The notes: a model not told the origin generated them from the letters alone. Counted from the stretch's first letter, positions 1-8,797 are shown. The stretch: DNA of 64,000 nucleotides from JACCZX01 sp963801035 (GCA_963801035.1 CAWDDF010000005.1:1-64000), one strand, 5' to 3'. Made by a program: numbers and translations.

Positions 1-1005
1 TCACTTGCTCGGCAGCAGTACTGCGGCGCCATCGAATGCGCCGCTGCGCAGTGCGTCGAGAGCTTCATTCGCGGCCTCTAGCGCGAAAGGTGTCACGTGT
101 GTCTGAATCGGATACTGCGCCGCCAGCGCGAAGAATGCTTCGCCGTCGGCACGCGTCAGGTTGGCCACCGAGCGCACGACACGCTCGCCCCAAAGCAGCG
201 AATACGCGAAAGAAGGAATATCGCTCATGTGGATTCCCGCGCAAACAACGACGCCGCCTTTGCGCACAGACCGCAATGCCAGCGGAATCAGCGCACCGAC
301 CGGCGCGAACAACAGGGCCGCATCCAGTTGTGCGGGCGGTTCGGTCGCGGAATCTCCGGCCCATTCGGCGCCAAGCTCGCGCGCAAATTGCTGCGATCGA
401 TCGTCACCAGGCCGCGTAAAAGCAAAGACGCGGCGGCCTTGTGCGACCGCCGCCTGCGCGACGATGTGCGCCGCAGCGCCGAACCCATACAGGCCGATGC
501 GATCGCCTGTAGTGGTCTCTGCCATCGAATAGGCTCGATAGCCGATCAGTCCAGCGCACAGTAACGGTGCGGCATGTAGATCGTCATAGCTGTCGGGCAG
601 TGCAAAGCAGTAGCGCTCGTCAGCTGTCACATACTCGGCGTAGCCGCCGTCACGGTGGTAACCGGTGAAGATTGCTTGATCGCACAGGTTCTCGCGCGAA
701 CCGCCGCAGTAGTGGCAGCGGCCGCAGCTTCCCCCGAGCCAGGGCACGCCGACACGTTGTCCGGCTGCAAAGCGTTGCGCGCTTTCGCCCATGCCAACGA
801 TGGTGCCGACGATCTCGTGACCAGGAACGATGGGTTGACGAACTAACGGCAGCTCGCCGTCGACAATGTGCAGGTCGGTGCGGCAGACACCACACGCCGT
901 TACCCGAAGCAGTAACTCGTCTGGTGCGGGCGTTGGGATGGGACGTTCGACGGCGACCAGCCTATCGCCGGCTGCGGATAGCTGCATCGCAAGCATTGAT
1001 TTCAA
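1..1005 (-). CDS. zinc-dependent alcohol dehydrogenase family protein
   Basis: Medium-chain zinc alcohol dehydrogenase of 334 residues, expected to oxidise an alcohol or reduce an aldehyde with NAD(P) in the cytoplasm. The catalytic zinc ligands are visible as CGVCRTDLH near residue 38 and GHE near residue 62. The four-cysteine structural zinc loop CGRCHYCGG...ENLC lies near residues 93-108, and a glycine-rich dinucleotide motif GLYGFGAAAH near residue 172. The length is normal for the family. The stop codon (TCA read in reverse) sits at the window edge, so the gene is complete. An internal ATG three codons downstream is an alternative start. The nearest neighbour is divergent, and substrate cannot be told from sequence. 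Confidence 0.93.
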   Translation of the reverse strand: MKSMLAMQLSAAGDRLVAVERPIPTPAPDELLLRVTACGVCRTDLHIVDGELPLVRQPIVPGHEIVGTIVGMGESAQRFAAGQRVGVPWLGGSCGRCHYCGGSRENLCDQAIFTGYHRDGGYAEYVTADERYCFALPDSYDDLHAAPLLCAGLIGYRAYSMAETTTGDRIGLYGFGAAAHIVAQAAVAQGRRVFAFTRPGDDRSQQFARELGAEWAGDSATEPPAQLDAALLFAPVGALIPLALRSVRKGGVVVCAGIHMSDIPSFAYSLLWGERVVRSVANLTRADGEAFFALAAQYPIQTHVTPFALEAANEALDALRSGAFDGAAVLLPSK

Positions 1006-1160
1006 TCGCTCTCAGAACTCATCGTCGCCCCGGTTCTGCGAGCGCAAACCGACCGCACAGTCCGGTACCAAGGAACGGCTTATCTTCTTGAGCCCTGTCA
1101 ACGATGAACATGCGAGTTTGGTCCAAGCTGCAAGGTCTTTGGTAAAGAAGGGAGATCATC

Positions 1161-1553
1161 ATGCCGGAGCGGGACCGGAAACTTGCGATCCTAGCGATTG
1201 CAGCCGCCACAATCTTTCAATTGACGTTATCCGCAAGCGCGCAGACTGCTTCGCCAACGACGGGTGCGTCAGCGTCGAAGGCCTCGAGTGCCTCTCACGA
1301 TATGAGTTCGCACTCGGGCGACATGAAAAAGTCGATGGAGAACATGAGCGCTCAAATGGCATCGACGCCGATGACGGGCGATGCCGATAGGGACTTTGCG
1401 GTAATGATGAAAATCCACCATCAAGGGGCAATAGACATGGCGCAAGCTCAGCTGGTGGCAGGTAAGGATCCAGAGATGCGCAAACTGGCCAAGGAAATCA
1501 TAGTTGCGCAGAAGAAAGAGATAGCGCTGATCGACCGCTGGTTAAAAAGGTGA
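1161..1553 (+). CDS. DUF305 domain-containing exported protein
   Basis: Protein of 130 residues with an N-terminal hydrophobic signal segment (about residues 8-28, ending in ASAQT). A C-terminal DUF305 region follows, with the hallmark MKIHHQGAIDMAQAQL and a helical stretch ending in IDRWLKR. DUF305 proteins are ferritin-like four-helix or two-helix proteins, often found with copper or other metal resistance genes. The Met- and Ser-rich linker (residues 30-75) could bind metal, but that is inference. A purine-rich ribosome site (AAGAAGGGAG) lies just upstream of the start. No operon partner is obvious. Function is not established for this family. Confidence 0.88.
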   Translation: MPERDRKLAILAIAAATIFQLTLSASAQTASPTTGASASKASSASHDMSSHSGDMKKSMENMSAQMASTPMTGDADRDFAVMMKIHHQGAIDMAQAQLVAGKDPEMRKLAKEIIVAQKKEIALIDRWLKR

Positions 1554-1670
1554 CACCTGCAAGTCTCCACGCGCCGCTGGTTGCGATGTCGTAGTTTCGT
1601 GATGGCGCTACGCTGCAGCTCATAAAACGCATCAACGCTCGTAACAGCTCAACGAATCGCCAGTACAACG

Positions 1671-2696
1671 ATGCCTAAAAAGAAACTTTGCTTGGCCCTC
1701 CAGGGAGGTGGCGCTCACGGCGCCTTTACATGGGGCGTACTTGATCGGCTGCTCAGCGAGGAGTCGCTTGAGATCGAGGCAGTAAGTGGAACCAGTGCGG
1801 GCGCAATAAATGGCGCGGTCTTGGTGGATGCACTGAAGCGCGGCGGGCGACAGCATGCATGCGAGCAGTTGGAGCGCTTCTGGTCAAGCATCTCTGCAGC
1901 GGGTGACCGTACTTTTAAGCCAGGCCGCACGCTCTTTCCGATATTCGGGCCGAACTCGGATTGGTCGCCGCTCGCTATCTGGACAGATCTTCTATCCCTT
2001 GTCTGGTCGCCATACGACAACCCGTTCTATGCGAATGTACTGGACGAATTAATCCGCGAACAACTTCCGGACTTCAGCGCCCTGAATGACAATACGACTC
2101 CATACTTGTTTGTTTGCGCGACTAACGTTAAGACGAACCGGCGCAAGATCTTTTGCCCCGGGGAGCTCAGCGCCGATGCACTCACGGCATCAGCCTGCCT
2201 CCCGACTTACTTCCGCTCGGTGCAGGTGGGCGAGGAGTTTTATTGGGATGGTGGATACCTTGGCAATCCTGCTCTGTCTCCGCTGCGGAGTCCTGCGCTT
2301 GCCGCCGATTTGTTGATCGTTTGGATCAACCCGCTGAACCAGCCGGAACTGCCGACTAATGCTCGCGACATTCTCGACCGGCTGAATGAAGTCACGTTCA
2401 ATGCCACCTTGCTGCAGGAACTCGAAGCGATCGATGCAGTTAACGAGCTGAAGGCAAATGGGGCTGCGAGCGACTCTGCCTACAAGCGAATTCGCGTGCA
2501 CGAGATCAAGGATGAACCAGAGCTCGTGGCCTTGGGGCTTGCTAGCAAGGGCAATACTGACTGGAACTTCCTGCTCAAGCTGCGCGATTACGGACGCCGC
2601 GCGGCGGAACAATGGCTGGACAAAAGCTTGAAGGAGGTCGGAAAGCAGACCACAGCGGACATCCGAGGAATGCTTCGTCATCTAGAGTCCGCCTGA
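1671..2696 (+). CDS. patatin-like phospholipase family protein
   Basis: Patatin-type serine lipid acyl hydrolase of 341 residues. It has the oxyanion loop QGGGAHGAF at residues 11-19, the nucleophile elbow GTSAG with Ser42, and the catalytic Asp in DGGYLGNP near residue 194, giving the Ser-Asp dyad of the family. No signal peptide is evident, so it probably acts in the cytoplasm or at the inner face of the membrane on phospholipids or other acyl esters. The ATG follows immediately after a short gap with no strong Shine-Dalgarno. Downstream lies a Dps-like gene on the same strand, 129 bases away, so co-transcription is possible but unproven. Confidence 0.9.
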   Translation: MPKKKLCLALQGGGAHGAFTWGVLDRLLSEESLEIEAVSGTSAGAINGAVLVDALKRGGRQHACEQLERFWSSISAAGDRTFKPGRTLFPIFGPNSDWSPLAIWTDLLSLVWSPYDNPFYANVLDELIREQLPDFSALNDNTTPYLFVCATNVKTNRRKIFCPGELSADALTASACLPTYFRSVQVGEEFYWDGGYLGNPALSPLRSPALAADLLIVWINPLNQPELPTNARDILDRLNEVTFNATLLQELEAIDAVNELKANGAASDSAYKRIRVHEIKDEPELVALGLASKGNTDWNFLLKLRDYGRRAAEQWLDKSLKEVGKQTTADIRGMLRHLESA

Positions 2697-2825
2697 TCTC
2701 AGCAGAAAGTCCAGCCGATGCGTGAGCGGGCTCAACAACCAGTCGCGCGGCCGATTCCGGCCAGAAGCGGCCACTTCAGGTTGGGGAGAGAATGGCCTGA
2801 AAGCGGACGGTGAAGGGAGAGTTCG

Positions 2826-3332
2826 ATGTCAGCTCCATACGAAACAAGAAACCCTTTGCCTGAGAGCACGCGTGCTGAAATGATTGCGATGCTCAACGCG
2901 ATCATGGCTGACATTCTCGACAATCACTATCAGACACTGCTCGCGCACTGGAATGTCCGTGGTGCGAACTTCATCGCGCTGCATCAGTTCTTTGACGAAT
3001 ATGCGGGCTCGAACGGGGCCGACAACTGGTGCGACTGGGTCGCCGAGCGCATCGCGCAGCTCGGCGGAACCGTTCAAACGACAATTCAGTTCATCGCGGA
3101 GCGCACATCATTGAGCCCATACCCTGTCGGATTAATGAGCGGGGAACAGCACGTCGAAGCTCTCGCCACCGCAGCAGCAAAGATCATCCAGCGACTGCGT
3201 GACGGAATCGCGCTTGCGCGCCGGGCCAGCGACTCGGTGACCGCCGATATTCTTGCGGAAGTGCAGCGCAGCGCGGAGAAGTACCTGTGGCTGCTCGAGG
3301 CGCATCTGACGAAAGCCCGCGCAGACGCCTGA
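2826..3332 (+). CDS. Dps family ferritin-like DNA protection protein
   Basis: Protein of 168 residues with the Dps/ferritin fold signature. The helix containing LLAHWNVRG at about residues 38-46, followed by HQFFDEYA, supplies the His, Asp and Glu ligands of the inter-subunit ferroxidase site. Dps dodecamers oxidise and store iron with peroxide and can shield DNA in stationary phase. The long acidic-basic helices and the length fit the family. A GAAGGGAG ribosome-binding site lies about 8 bases before the ATG. In an arsenic-exposed organism an oxidative-stress role is reasonable, but that is inference from context only. Confidence 0.9.
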   Translation: MSAPYETRNPLPESTRAEMIAMLNAIMADILDNHYQTLLAHWNVRGANFIALHQFFDEYAGSNGADNWCDWVAERIAQLGGTVQTTIQFIAERTSLSPYPVGLMSGEQHVEALATAAAKIIQRLRDGIALARRASDSVTADILAEVQRSAEKYLWLLEAHLTKARADA

Positions 3333-3546
3333 GAGGCCGTTGCAGTGCATCGACGTTCATGTTTGCCACGAGTCACGACCGAACGTTATTGGTGGCTTCG
3401 GCCAGTACCTGACATTGCTAAGCGGCACCGTACTGACCCAATAGCCGGCGCCGCCGCTCGCGGATGACGGCGGGTTCAACGTTGATGGCTTGAGCCAGCG
3501 TCCACATCTCCGCCGCCGACCGCGTCGATGTGGGCGCGGCTGTCCG

Positions 3547-4254
3547 TCAAGCGTCGAGGCGACGCATTCGGCGTCGGATGCCGAAGGCGATCACGCCCGC
3601 CGTCAGCAACAGAGCGGTGTGCGGCTCCGGCACCGTTCCGCCATCGGCCAGCAACGTGATGTCGTCGATCCATGCGCCGCCGCCGGTTGTCGCGATCGGA
3701 AGCATTGAGATATTGCGAATCTCGCTGCCCGCTGGCGCCGTGAAGCTGAAAAGACCGCTCGTGCTCACCGTCGTGGAAAACAGCTCGTCGCCGCAATTGA
3801 GGTCGCCGCAGACCCTCACGAGCGCCGTGGTACCCGTCCCGAAAAGCTGGATCCACTCGCTGAAGAACGTGGCACCGGCCTCCAGCACGCGCACTTCGAC
3901 GAAATTCCTGAAGTCGATGACCGCCTGCGAACCCGGACCACCGGAGCCGCCTTCCAGACCGGCGACGACGTTCGTGCCCGAACGAGCTGGTCCGAAGGCT
4001 GTGCCTGTCAGATCTAGCAGACCCGAGATACTCGGAAACGAATCCGCAAGATTGGAACTCAGCGCGCCCGACGTGATGCGCAAAGGAACAATCTCATCAT
4101 TGAGCTCGGAGGCGTTGTCGAGCAGGCCGCCCTGCGTGGGACTCGTCGTCGGCGTCAATCCTCCCAGACCCGTTTCGAAGTCGATGAACAGCGCCTGGGC
4201 AGAAGTAGATGCGAGCAAGCCGGCACATCCGATAGCAGCGACAAACTTGTGCAT
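3547..4254 (-). CDS. PEP-CTERM sorting domain-containing exported protein
   Basis: Protein of 235 residues with an N-terminal signal peptide (MHKFVAAIGCAGLLAS, cleavage after SAQA). A beta-rich middle follows, and a C-terminal PEP-CTERM tail: VPEPHT, a hydrophobic helix, then the basic end RRRMRRLDA. This tail is recognised and cut by the inner-membrane exosortase, so the protein is predicted to be exported and sorted to the cell surface or exopolysaccharide. The reading frame is open to 4572, but a GGAGGA ribosome site at 4261-4266 lies 6 bases before the ATG at 4254, which fixes the start. No exosortase gene lies in the window. The central domain is not recognised. Confidence 0.85.
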   Translation of the reverse strand: MHKFVAAIGCAGLLASTSAQALFIDFETGLGGLTPTTSPTQGGLLDNASELNDEIVPLRITSGALSSNLADSFPSISGLLDLTGTAFGPARSGTNVVAGLEGGSGGPGSQAVIDFRNFVEVRVLEAGATFFSEWIQLFGTGTTALVRVCGDLNCGDELFSTTVSTSGLFSFTAPAGSEIRNISMLPIATTGGGAWIDDITLLADGGTVPEPHTALLLTAGVIAFGIRRRMRRLDA

Positions 4255-4260
4255 AGCCAT

Positions 4261-4266
4261 TCCTCC
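4261..4266 (-). promoter_or_regulatory. Shine-Dalgarno that decides the PEP-CTERM start
   Basis: GGAGGA on the minus strand lies 6 bases upstream of the ATG at 4254. It directly abuts the in-frame ATG at 4260, leaving that one no spacing. It therefore argues for translation from 4254, which also begins the signal peptide. Confidence 0.6.
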
Positions 4267-4325
4267 ATTTTCGTTTCTACAACGAACCTCCGCGAGCTCA
4301 CTCATGCAAGAGCTCACATACGCGC

Positions 4326-4340
4326 GTGCATCGCCCGTGC
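4326..4340 (-). promoter_or_regulatory. sigma-54-type promoter upstream of the PEP-CTERM gene
   Basis: On the minus strand the sequence TGGCACGGGCGATGC matches the sigma-54 consensus TGGCAC-N5-TTGC with one change, and has the invariant GG and GC elements at the correct 12-base spacing. Transcription would begin near 4314, about 60 bases before the ATG at 4254. Sigma-54 control through the PrsK/PrsR pair is known for many PEP-CTERM genes in other bacteria, which makes the site credible. No PrsR gene is in the window. Confidence 0.55.
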
Positions 4341-4836
4341 CAGGTACTACAAACGAGTGCAGATTCAAGAGCCTACAGAGAGCGTGCCCGTGCTGGCGCA
4401 GGCAGCTTGTAAATTCCAGCGACGGTTCCGCGCGGTCGGGCAGTTCGTGACCGGCGGTTATGGAGCGATTGAGCGTCCGCTTCCGCCTCCGGTTCGCCGG
4501 AACAGTGGAAATCGGGGTTGAGACAGTTTTACGTCCCCGCACACGTCGACAAACTTGCCATGTCGTCGGCATTTCACCAAGGCGTCGCCGCGCGACTAGT
4601 CGCGAGTCAAACCCGCCAATCTCCGGTCGAATCTCTGAAAACGGAGTCTCCCTTATCGTCTGCTCTCTGGCCGGGTTGATGTCTGCAACGGGTCGAAACG
4701 GACATCATCGAGTCGTTGGTTCCTGATTGCAGCTACGCAGCTCACGCGCTCGTCGCTGTTGACGCGTCATGCGAAGGATTCTGCGAGCCGTTAACGTTGG
4801 TCGAATTAATTCGGTGCGGCTTCGGGACGCCACCTT

Positions 4837-4857
4837 ATCCCGACTTTCAATCGGGAT
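4837..4857 (-). terminator. hairpin downstream of aioR
   Basis: ATCCCGA at 4837-4843 pairs perfectly with TCGGGAT at 4851-4857 around a 7-base loop, about 110 bases beyond the aioR stop. There is no clear T-run on the minus strand, so it is only a candidate terminator or an RNA-stabilising stem. Confidence 0.3.
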
Positions 4858-4968
4858 TTCGTAGTCAAGACAAGCGCAACAGCACGCGAAATAGACGCTT
4901 TCATGCAACAGCACTTAGCTTTCACTGGCGTGTGAGTCCGCGATCAACAGCAATCGCACACACGTCTC

Positions 4969-6317
4969 TCAATGAATTTCCTGGTCGCTTCCCCTCATAC
5001 CGTAGCGCCTCATTTTTTCCCACAACGTCTTCCGCGATATTTTTAGCGCCGCGGCGGCCGCACCAATGCGGCCGTCAAATCGGCGCAAGACGGATCCGAT
5101 ATAAGTTCGCTCGACATCAGCAACGAACGCCTCCAGCGACGGCATTGCAGTCGATGCCTCGTCGCTGAGTTCAGGGCCGCTGTCCTCAAACAAGTCGCTA
5201 GCCGTCAGAGCTGCACTTATCGACATAACGCAGGCACGCTCAATCCTATTTCTCAACTCACGAATGTTCCCAGGCCATGCATGCGAGACCAAAGCCGATT
5301 GCGCACCCAGGCTCAGCAATCTCGGCGACTCGCCGAAGACGTGCCGCCTGTTCCTCCAGAAATTTGTATGCGAGCCACAACACATGCGTCGGGTCGGTCG
5401 CGCAACGCAGCCACTTTCAAATGCACGACGTTGATTCGGTAGTAAAGGTCGTCACGGAAGCGGCCCTCACGAACCATTGCCACAAGGTCTCGGTTGGTCG
5501 CGCAATACACGCGGATGTCGACCGGAATCGATGTCTCCGAGCCGACGCGCTGGACTTTGCGCTCCTGAATCACGCGCAGCAGTTTTACTTGCATGCCTTG
5601 CGGCAGATCGCCGATCTCATCGAGAAACAAAGTGCCACCGTCAGCTTGTTCGAGGTATCCCTTCTTCGCACGCTCAGCACCGGTGAATGCGCCGCGTTCG
5701 TGTCCAAAGAACTCCGCCTCCAGAAGCGTGTCAGGTATGGCGCCGCAATTGACTGCGACGAAGGCGCCGGATCTCTGCGGCTCGGACAGCGAGTGCAAAA
5801 ACCGGGCAACGATTTCCTTGCCGACGCCACTCTCACCGGTGAACAGAACCGTTTGCGCTCTTTCTGCGATACGGGGGCCAGCTCCGGCGAGCGCTCGCAT
5901 GCTCGGCGAAATCCCTAAAGTCGTATTTCCAATGTCAACTGGTTGCGAGCCAACGCCGACAAGCGTCCGCACCTTGCTGACCAGATCTGTAATGTCGAAT
6001 GGCTTCGTGATGTAGTCAACGGCTCCCAACTTCAGCATCGCGACTGCGCTTTCAACGGTCGCAAAGGCAGTGATGAAGACAAACGGTGGGGTTTTCGTAA
6101 TCGACTCGTTAGCGACGGCAAACACTTGCTCACCCGAAACATCCGGTAGCCGCACATCACTTATCACGGCGGCATATTGCGTATCGCGCATAGCGTCGAT
6201 TGCCTCACTGCCGCGGCGATACCAATCAAGCGTAAATCCTTCGAGGCTAAATCGATCGGACAGTGATTCCCCCATGATCAGGTCATCTTCGATTAGGCAC
6301 AGATGCGGCTGCTTCAT
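4969..6317 (-). pseudogene. aioR: AioR: sigma-54-dependent response regulator, two frameshifts
   Basis: NtrC-type activator predicted to turn on aioBA transcription. The receiver domain (residues 1-120) has acidic residues EDD near 10-12, phospho-acceptor Asp54 in SDVRLPD and Lys in ITKPFD. The AAA+ domain shows Walker A GESGVGKE, the sigma-54 contact loop RGAFTGA and Walker B GGTLFLDEIGD. The HTH is near the end (AAAALKISRKTLWEKM). The frame breaks twice, near 5388 and 5345: after RDRPD the coding passes to VLWLAYKFLEEQ, then to GESPRLLSL...WPGNIRELRNR. Each break is explained by one inserted base. All motifs are otherwise intact, so it may be functional with the breaks being sequence errors. 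Its ATG overlaps the aioS stop by 4 bases. Confidence 0.85.
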
Positions 6318-7768
6318 GCGGCACTCTGTAGGTTGTTGTTAACGACAGGAAGCATGGCGGCGAACCGCGTCACTCCGTTTCTGCTCTCAGCGACGATGGT
6401 TCCTCCAAGTCGGCTGACAATCTGATAACACACCCACAGCCCGATGCCGTGCGAGCGTTTCCCATCGCGCTCCGTTGTGGAACTGAACGGCTCAAACAGG
6501 TGTTCCAAAAGGTCATCGGGAACAGGGTCGCCGGCATTGGTCACTTCAACTTCGAGGCTACGCGCTGTTTGAGAAACGCTCAACGCCACCGTGCCACGTT
6601 CGGCACTCGCTTTAACCGCATTCAGAAGCAGATTCAGCACAAGTTGCCGGACCTGATGTGCGGGCAATGGGATCAAGTCGGCTGTCTGTACCTGCCAAGC
6701 GAGCGAGAGCCCCTTCATCTCCAGCTGGGGCTGCACCAGAGTCTTCAGATCCTGCCAATCTGAAACTCCCATTGCTGGGGAATCAAGACGGGCCTCGACG
6801 AGCAGCGCGCTTACCGTGCTCGCGATCTGCTGCAGACCTCGTTGCAACAGCCCGAGGGTCCTCCTGGTGAGAAAGTCCGGCTTGCCGTGTGTCGCGAGCG
6901 TATCGACAGAATTCAACATTCCTCCTAGTGGATTGTTGATTTCGTGCGCTATAGCTGCGGAAACCCGTCCCACCGCCGCCAGTCGTTCCGACTTAACCAT
7001 CTCACGTTCCAGTTCTTCCTTACGCGCCAAATCGACGAGCATCAGACGAAATCTGCTCGACAGCTCACCAATTTCGTCTAGACCCGCCGGTGGCAGGCTT
7101 TCTGCGATCAGCGCCGGATTTTCTCGCCGAACGCGTTCCACCGCGCGCGTAAGCCGGGACAGCGGCGCAGCTATGCGCTTGCCCCACCACCAACCCAACG
7201 ACACTAACAGTAGCAACCCCGGAATCGTGAGCATTGCGAGTTTCAAAAGCGTGGCCCGCAACCTGTCGTAAAAGCGCCCCGCGTCCAGTTCGAGTATTAC
7301 CGTCCCAAGGTTGGCGCCGTCCTCCGCAAGAATCGGAGCCGCGGCGACAACCGCCTCCGAAGAGTCTGTCGGAAATGTGAACTTGAATGACTTCAACTCA
7401 CCGGTTGGTGGAAGCACGGATAGGGAGTGCGCGGCCGTGGCAACGGGAAAACGACCCGGATCACTTGCGACAAAGACCTGCCCACGGCGATCGATCACAA
7501 CGATACTTTGCAGCGCGTTGTCGCTTGCGCGAGCGGCCAACGGTGTTTGTATCACTTCGTACGCTTGCCATAGATCATCGCGAACGAGCGGGTCTCGCAG
7601 CGACCGTGACAGCACCGAAGTGAGGTTCCTTGCGCTTGCCTCGAGATCGAAGCGTGCGTCCGAAAACGCAATCCACAGCAGAGCAGCGGTGACAACCACC
7701 TCCGTGAGCAAAATCACCGTCGTTATAGCCAACGGAATCTTGATGCGGTAGCTGAGGGAGCGCAGCAT
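6314..7768 (-). CDS. aioS: AioS: membrane sensor histidine kinase
   Basis: Sensor kinase of 484 residues, predicted to pass the arsenite signal from AioX to AioR. An N-terminal transmembrane helix (about 12-35) is followed by a periplasmic domain, a second helix (about 178-195) and a HAMP segment (KRIAAPLSRLTRAVERV). The dimerisation region holds the phospho-acceptor His275 in AAIAHEINNP. ATPase boxes follow: N-box LVLNLLLNAVKAS, an F-box-like LFEPF and the G-box GIGLWVCYQIV. It begins 1 base after the aioX stop and overlaps aioR by 4 bases, so aioXSR is one translationally coupled operon. The specific aio assignment rests on this context; kinase family membership is certain. Confidence 0.88.
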   Translation of the reverse strand: MLRSLSYRIKIPLAITTVILLTEVVVTAALLWIAFSDARFDLEASARNLTSVLSRSLRDPLVRDDLWQAYEVIQTPLAARASDNALQSIVVIDRRGQVFVASDPGRFPVATAAHSLSVLPPTGELKSFKFTFPTDSSEAVVAAAPILAEDGANLGTVILELDAGRFYDRLRATLLKLAMLTIPGLLLLVSLGWWWGKRIAAPLSRLTRAVERVRRENPALIAESLPPAGLDEIGELSSRFRLMLVDLARKEELEREMVKSERLAAVGRVSAAIAHEINNPLGGMLNSVDTLATHGKPDFLTRRTLGLLQRGLQQIASTVSALLVEARLDSPAMGVSDWQDLKTLVQPQLEMKGLSLAWQVQTADLIPLPAHQVRQLVLNLLLNAVKASAERGTVALSVSQTARSLEVEVTNAGDPVPDDLLEHLFEPFSSTTERDGKRSHGIGLWVCYQIVSRLGGTIVAESRNGVTRFAAMLPVVNNNLQSAA

Positions 7769-7769
7769 G

Positions 7770-8630
7770 TCAGGCAGGCGCGCGGCCGCCGACTTTTACC
7801 AATTGCCGCACGCTATCGAATAACACAGACTTCGCCGCAACAAATCCGTCGACATTCAGGCGCGCGAGAATTTGGCGTCCTGGCGCGTCGGTCTGCATTT
7901 GCTCAAAAGCACGTGTCAGCGCGAGCAGCGGATCGATCCCTAGCGAGGTGCGACCTACTAGAGGAGGGAACCCATATTGTGGCGAGCGCCATGCGACTCG
8001 CAAACCTTCAGTGATCTTGGGCTGCTGCAGCTCGAGCGTGTCCCAGATATATCCGTCAACGGAGCCCGCGTTTGCAACACCTGCGCGAACAGCGTCCACT
8101 ACTTTCCGATGAGAGAAAGTGAAGAACGAGCGTCTAAAAAAAGTTTCGGGCGCGATACCTGCGTGAATCAATTCGACGCGCGGGACCAAATGGCCGCTGT
8201 TGGATAACGGGTCGCTATACGCGAAAACCTGGCCTTTCAGTTGCGAGATGTGCGCGATGCTGGTGTCCCGACGCGGAACGATTAGGTGCGATCGATACAG
8301 TGGCACGGACTGATAAAGCGGGACAGCTACCAAGGCAAGCCGCTTTTCATAGAGCACGTACGGGTAGCCACACAGCCACGCGAGATCGATCGAGTCGTTC
8401 AGCAGCCCGTCGACAATCTCCCGATAGCTGCCGCGCTGCATAAAGCGAACAGGTCGATGCAGCGCGTCTTCCAGGTACGCCTGCCACGACGCAAGCAAAG
8501 AAATCTGATCGTCCAGAAAGACCGGAGTCGTGCCGAAGCGAATTGGGTCGCCCGTAACAGCAGCGGCGTGCGCCCAAGGGAGCAAGAGTCCCGTTTTGAC
8601 GATTCGTCGGCGGTTACGGTCTGGTAACAC
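7770..8630 (-). CDS. aioX: AioX: periplasmic arsenite-binding sensor protein (PhnD-like)
   Basis: Phosphonate/phosphite-type periplasmic binding protein of 286 residues. A basic N-terminus (residues 1-12) and hydrophobic signal segment (about 13-26) precede a PhnD-like fold. In arsenite oxidisers a protein of this family, AioX, binds As(III) and signals through AioS. A cysteine at position 87, in DLAWLCGYP, sits where AioX proteins carry the conserved cysteine linked to arsenite binding. The start is GTG at 8630, preceded by GAGGGGG with about 7-base spacing. The next upstream gene, aioB, is divergent with about 180 bases between. No ABC permease is nearby, which fits a sensor rather than a transporter. 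Confidence 0.85.
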   Translation of the reverse strand: MLPDRNRRRIVKTGLLLPWAHAAAVTGDPIRFGTTPVFLDDQISLLASWQAYLEDALHRPVRFMQRGSYREIVDGLLNDSIDLAWLCGYPYVLYEKRLALVAVPLYQSVPLYRSHLIVPRRDTSIAHISQLKGQVFAYSDPLSNSGHLVPRVELIHAGIAPETFFRRSFFTFSHRKVVDAVRAGVANAGSVDGYIWDTLELQQPKITEGLRVAWRSPQYGFPPLVGRTSLGIDPLLALTRAFEQMQTDAPGRQILARLNVDGFVAAKSVLFDSVRQLVKVGGRAPA

Positions 8631-8654
8631 GATGACACCCCCTCACGAATGCCA

Positions 8655-8672
8655 TGTCACGAAAACGTGACA
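8655..8672. promoter_or_regulatory. perfect palindrome, candidate AioR enhancer site
   Basis: TGTCACGAAAACGTGACA is a perfect 7-bp inverted repeat with a 4-base AAAA centre. It lies in the aioX-aioB intergenic region, 77 bases upstream of the aioB sigma-54 -24 element. That is the position expected for a dimeric NtrC-type activator, here most plausibly AioR. It could also influence the divergent aioX promoter. Binding is inference. Confidence 0.55.
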
Positions 8673-8748
8673 CATCTGCAAGTTCTATGGTGGATGTTGA
8701 CGCTGCAATCATCCCCGTATCAATGATTTGGCAGTTTGCGGCCTACGT

Positions 8749-8763
8749 TGGCACAGCCATTGC
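8749..8763 (+). promoter_or_regulatory. sigma-54 promoter of aioBA
   Basis: TGGCACAGCCATTGC is an exact match to the consensus TGGCAC-N5-TTGC, with GG (-24) at 8750-8751 and GC (-12) at 8762-8763. Transcription would start near 8775, about 30 bases before the aioB ATG at 8808. Known aioBA operons are sigma-54 dependent with AioR as activator, and the activator gene lies in the adjacent operon. Confidence 0.85.
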
Positions 8764-8797
8764 GGTCAGCGCGACAACGTTAGCAAGTTTTGTCCAC

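Larger units (their letters stand above)
4255..4968. other. 714-bp non-coding stretch between the PEP-CTERM gene and aioR
   Basis: Apart from the ribosome site and sigma-54-like promoter at its left end and the hairpin at 4837-4857, I see no supported gene here. The short open frames lack recognisable domains. A small inverted repeat (GATGTC ... GACATC, roughly 4678-4706) surrounds a GGGTCGAAACG core, a sequence style often seen in degenerate intergenic repeats, but I cannot identify it. Confidence 0.5.

Noticed and set aside
3418..3507. Short minus-strand frame (MWTLAQAINVEP...) downstream of the PEP-CTERM gene, possibly a transposase remnant
   Set aside because: Only 29 codons, no recognisable domain, no ribosome site and no terminal repeats.
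4678..4706. GATGTC...GACATC inverted repeat as a degenerate mobile element
   Set aside because: Only six-base arms, no second copy found in the window, so it is mentioned only within the non-coding stretch.
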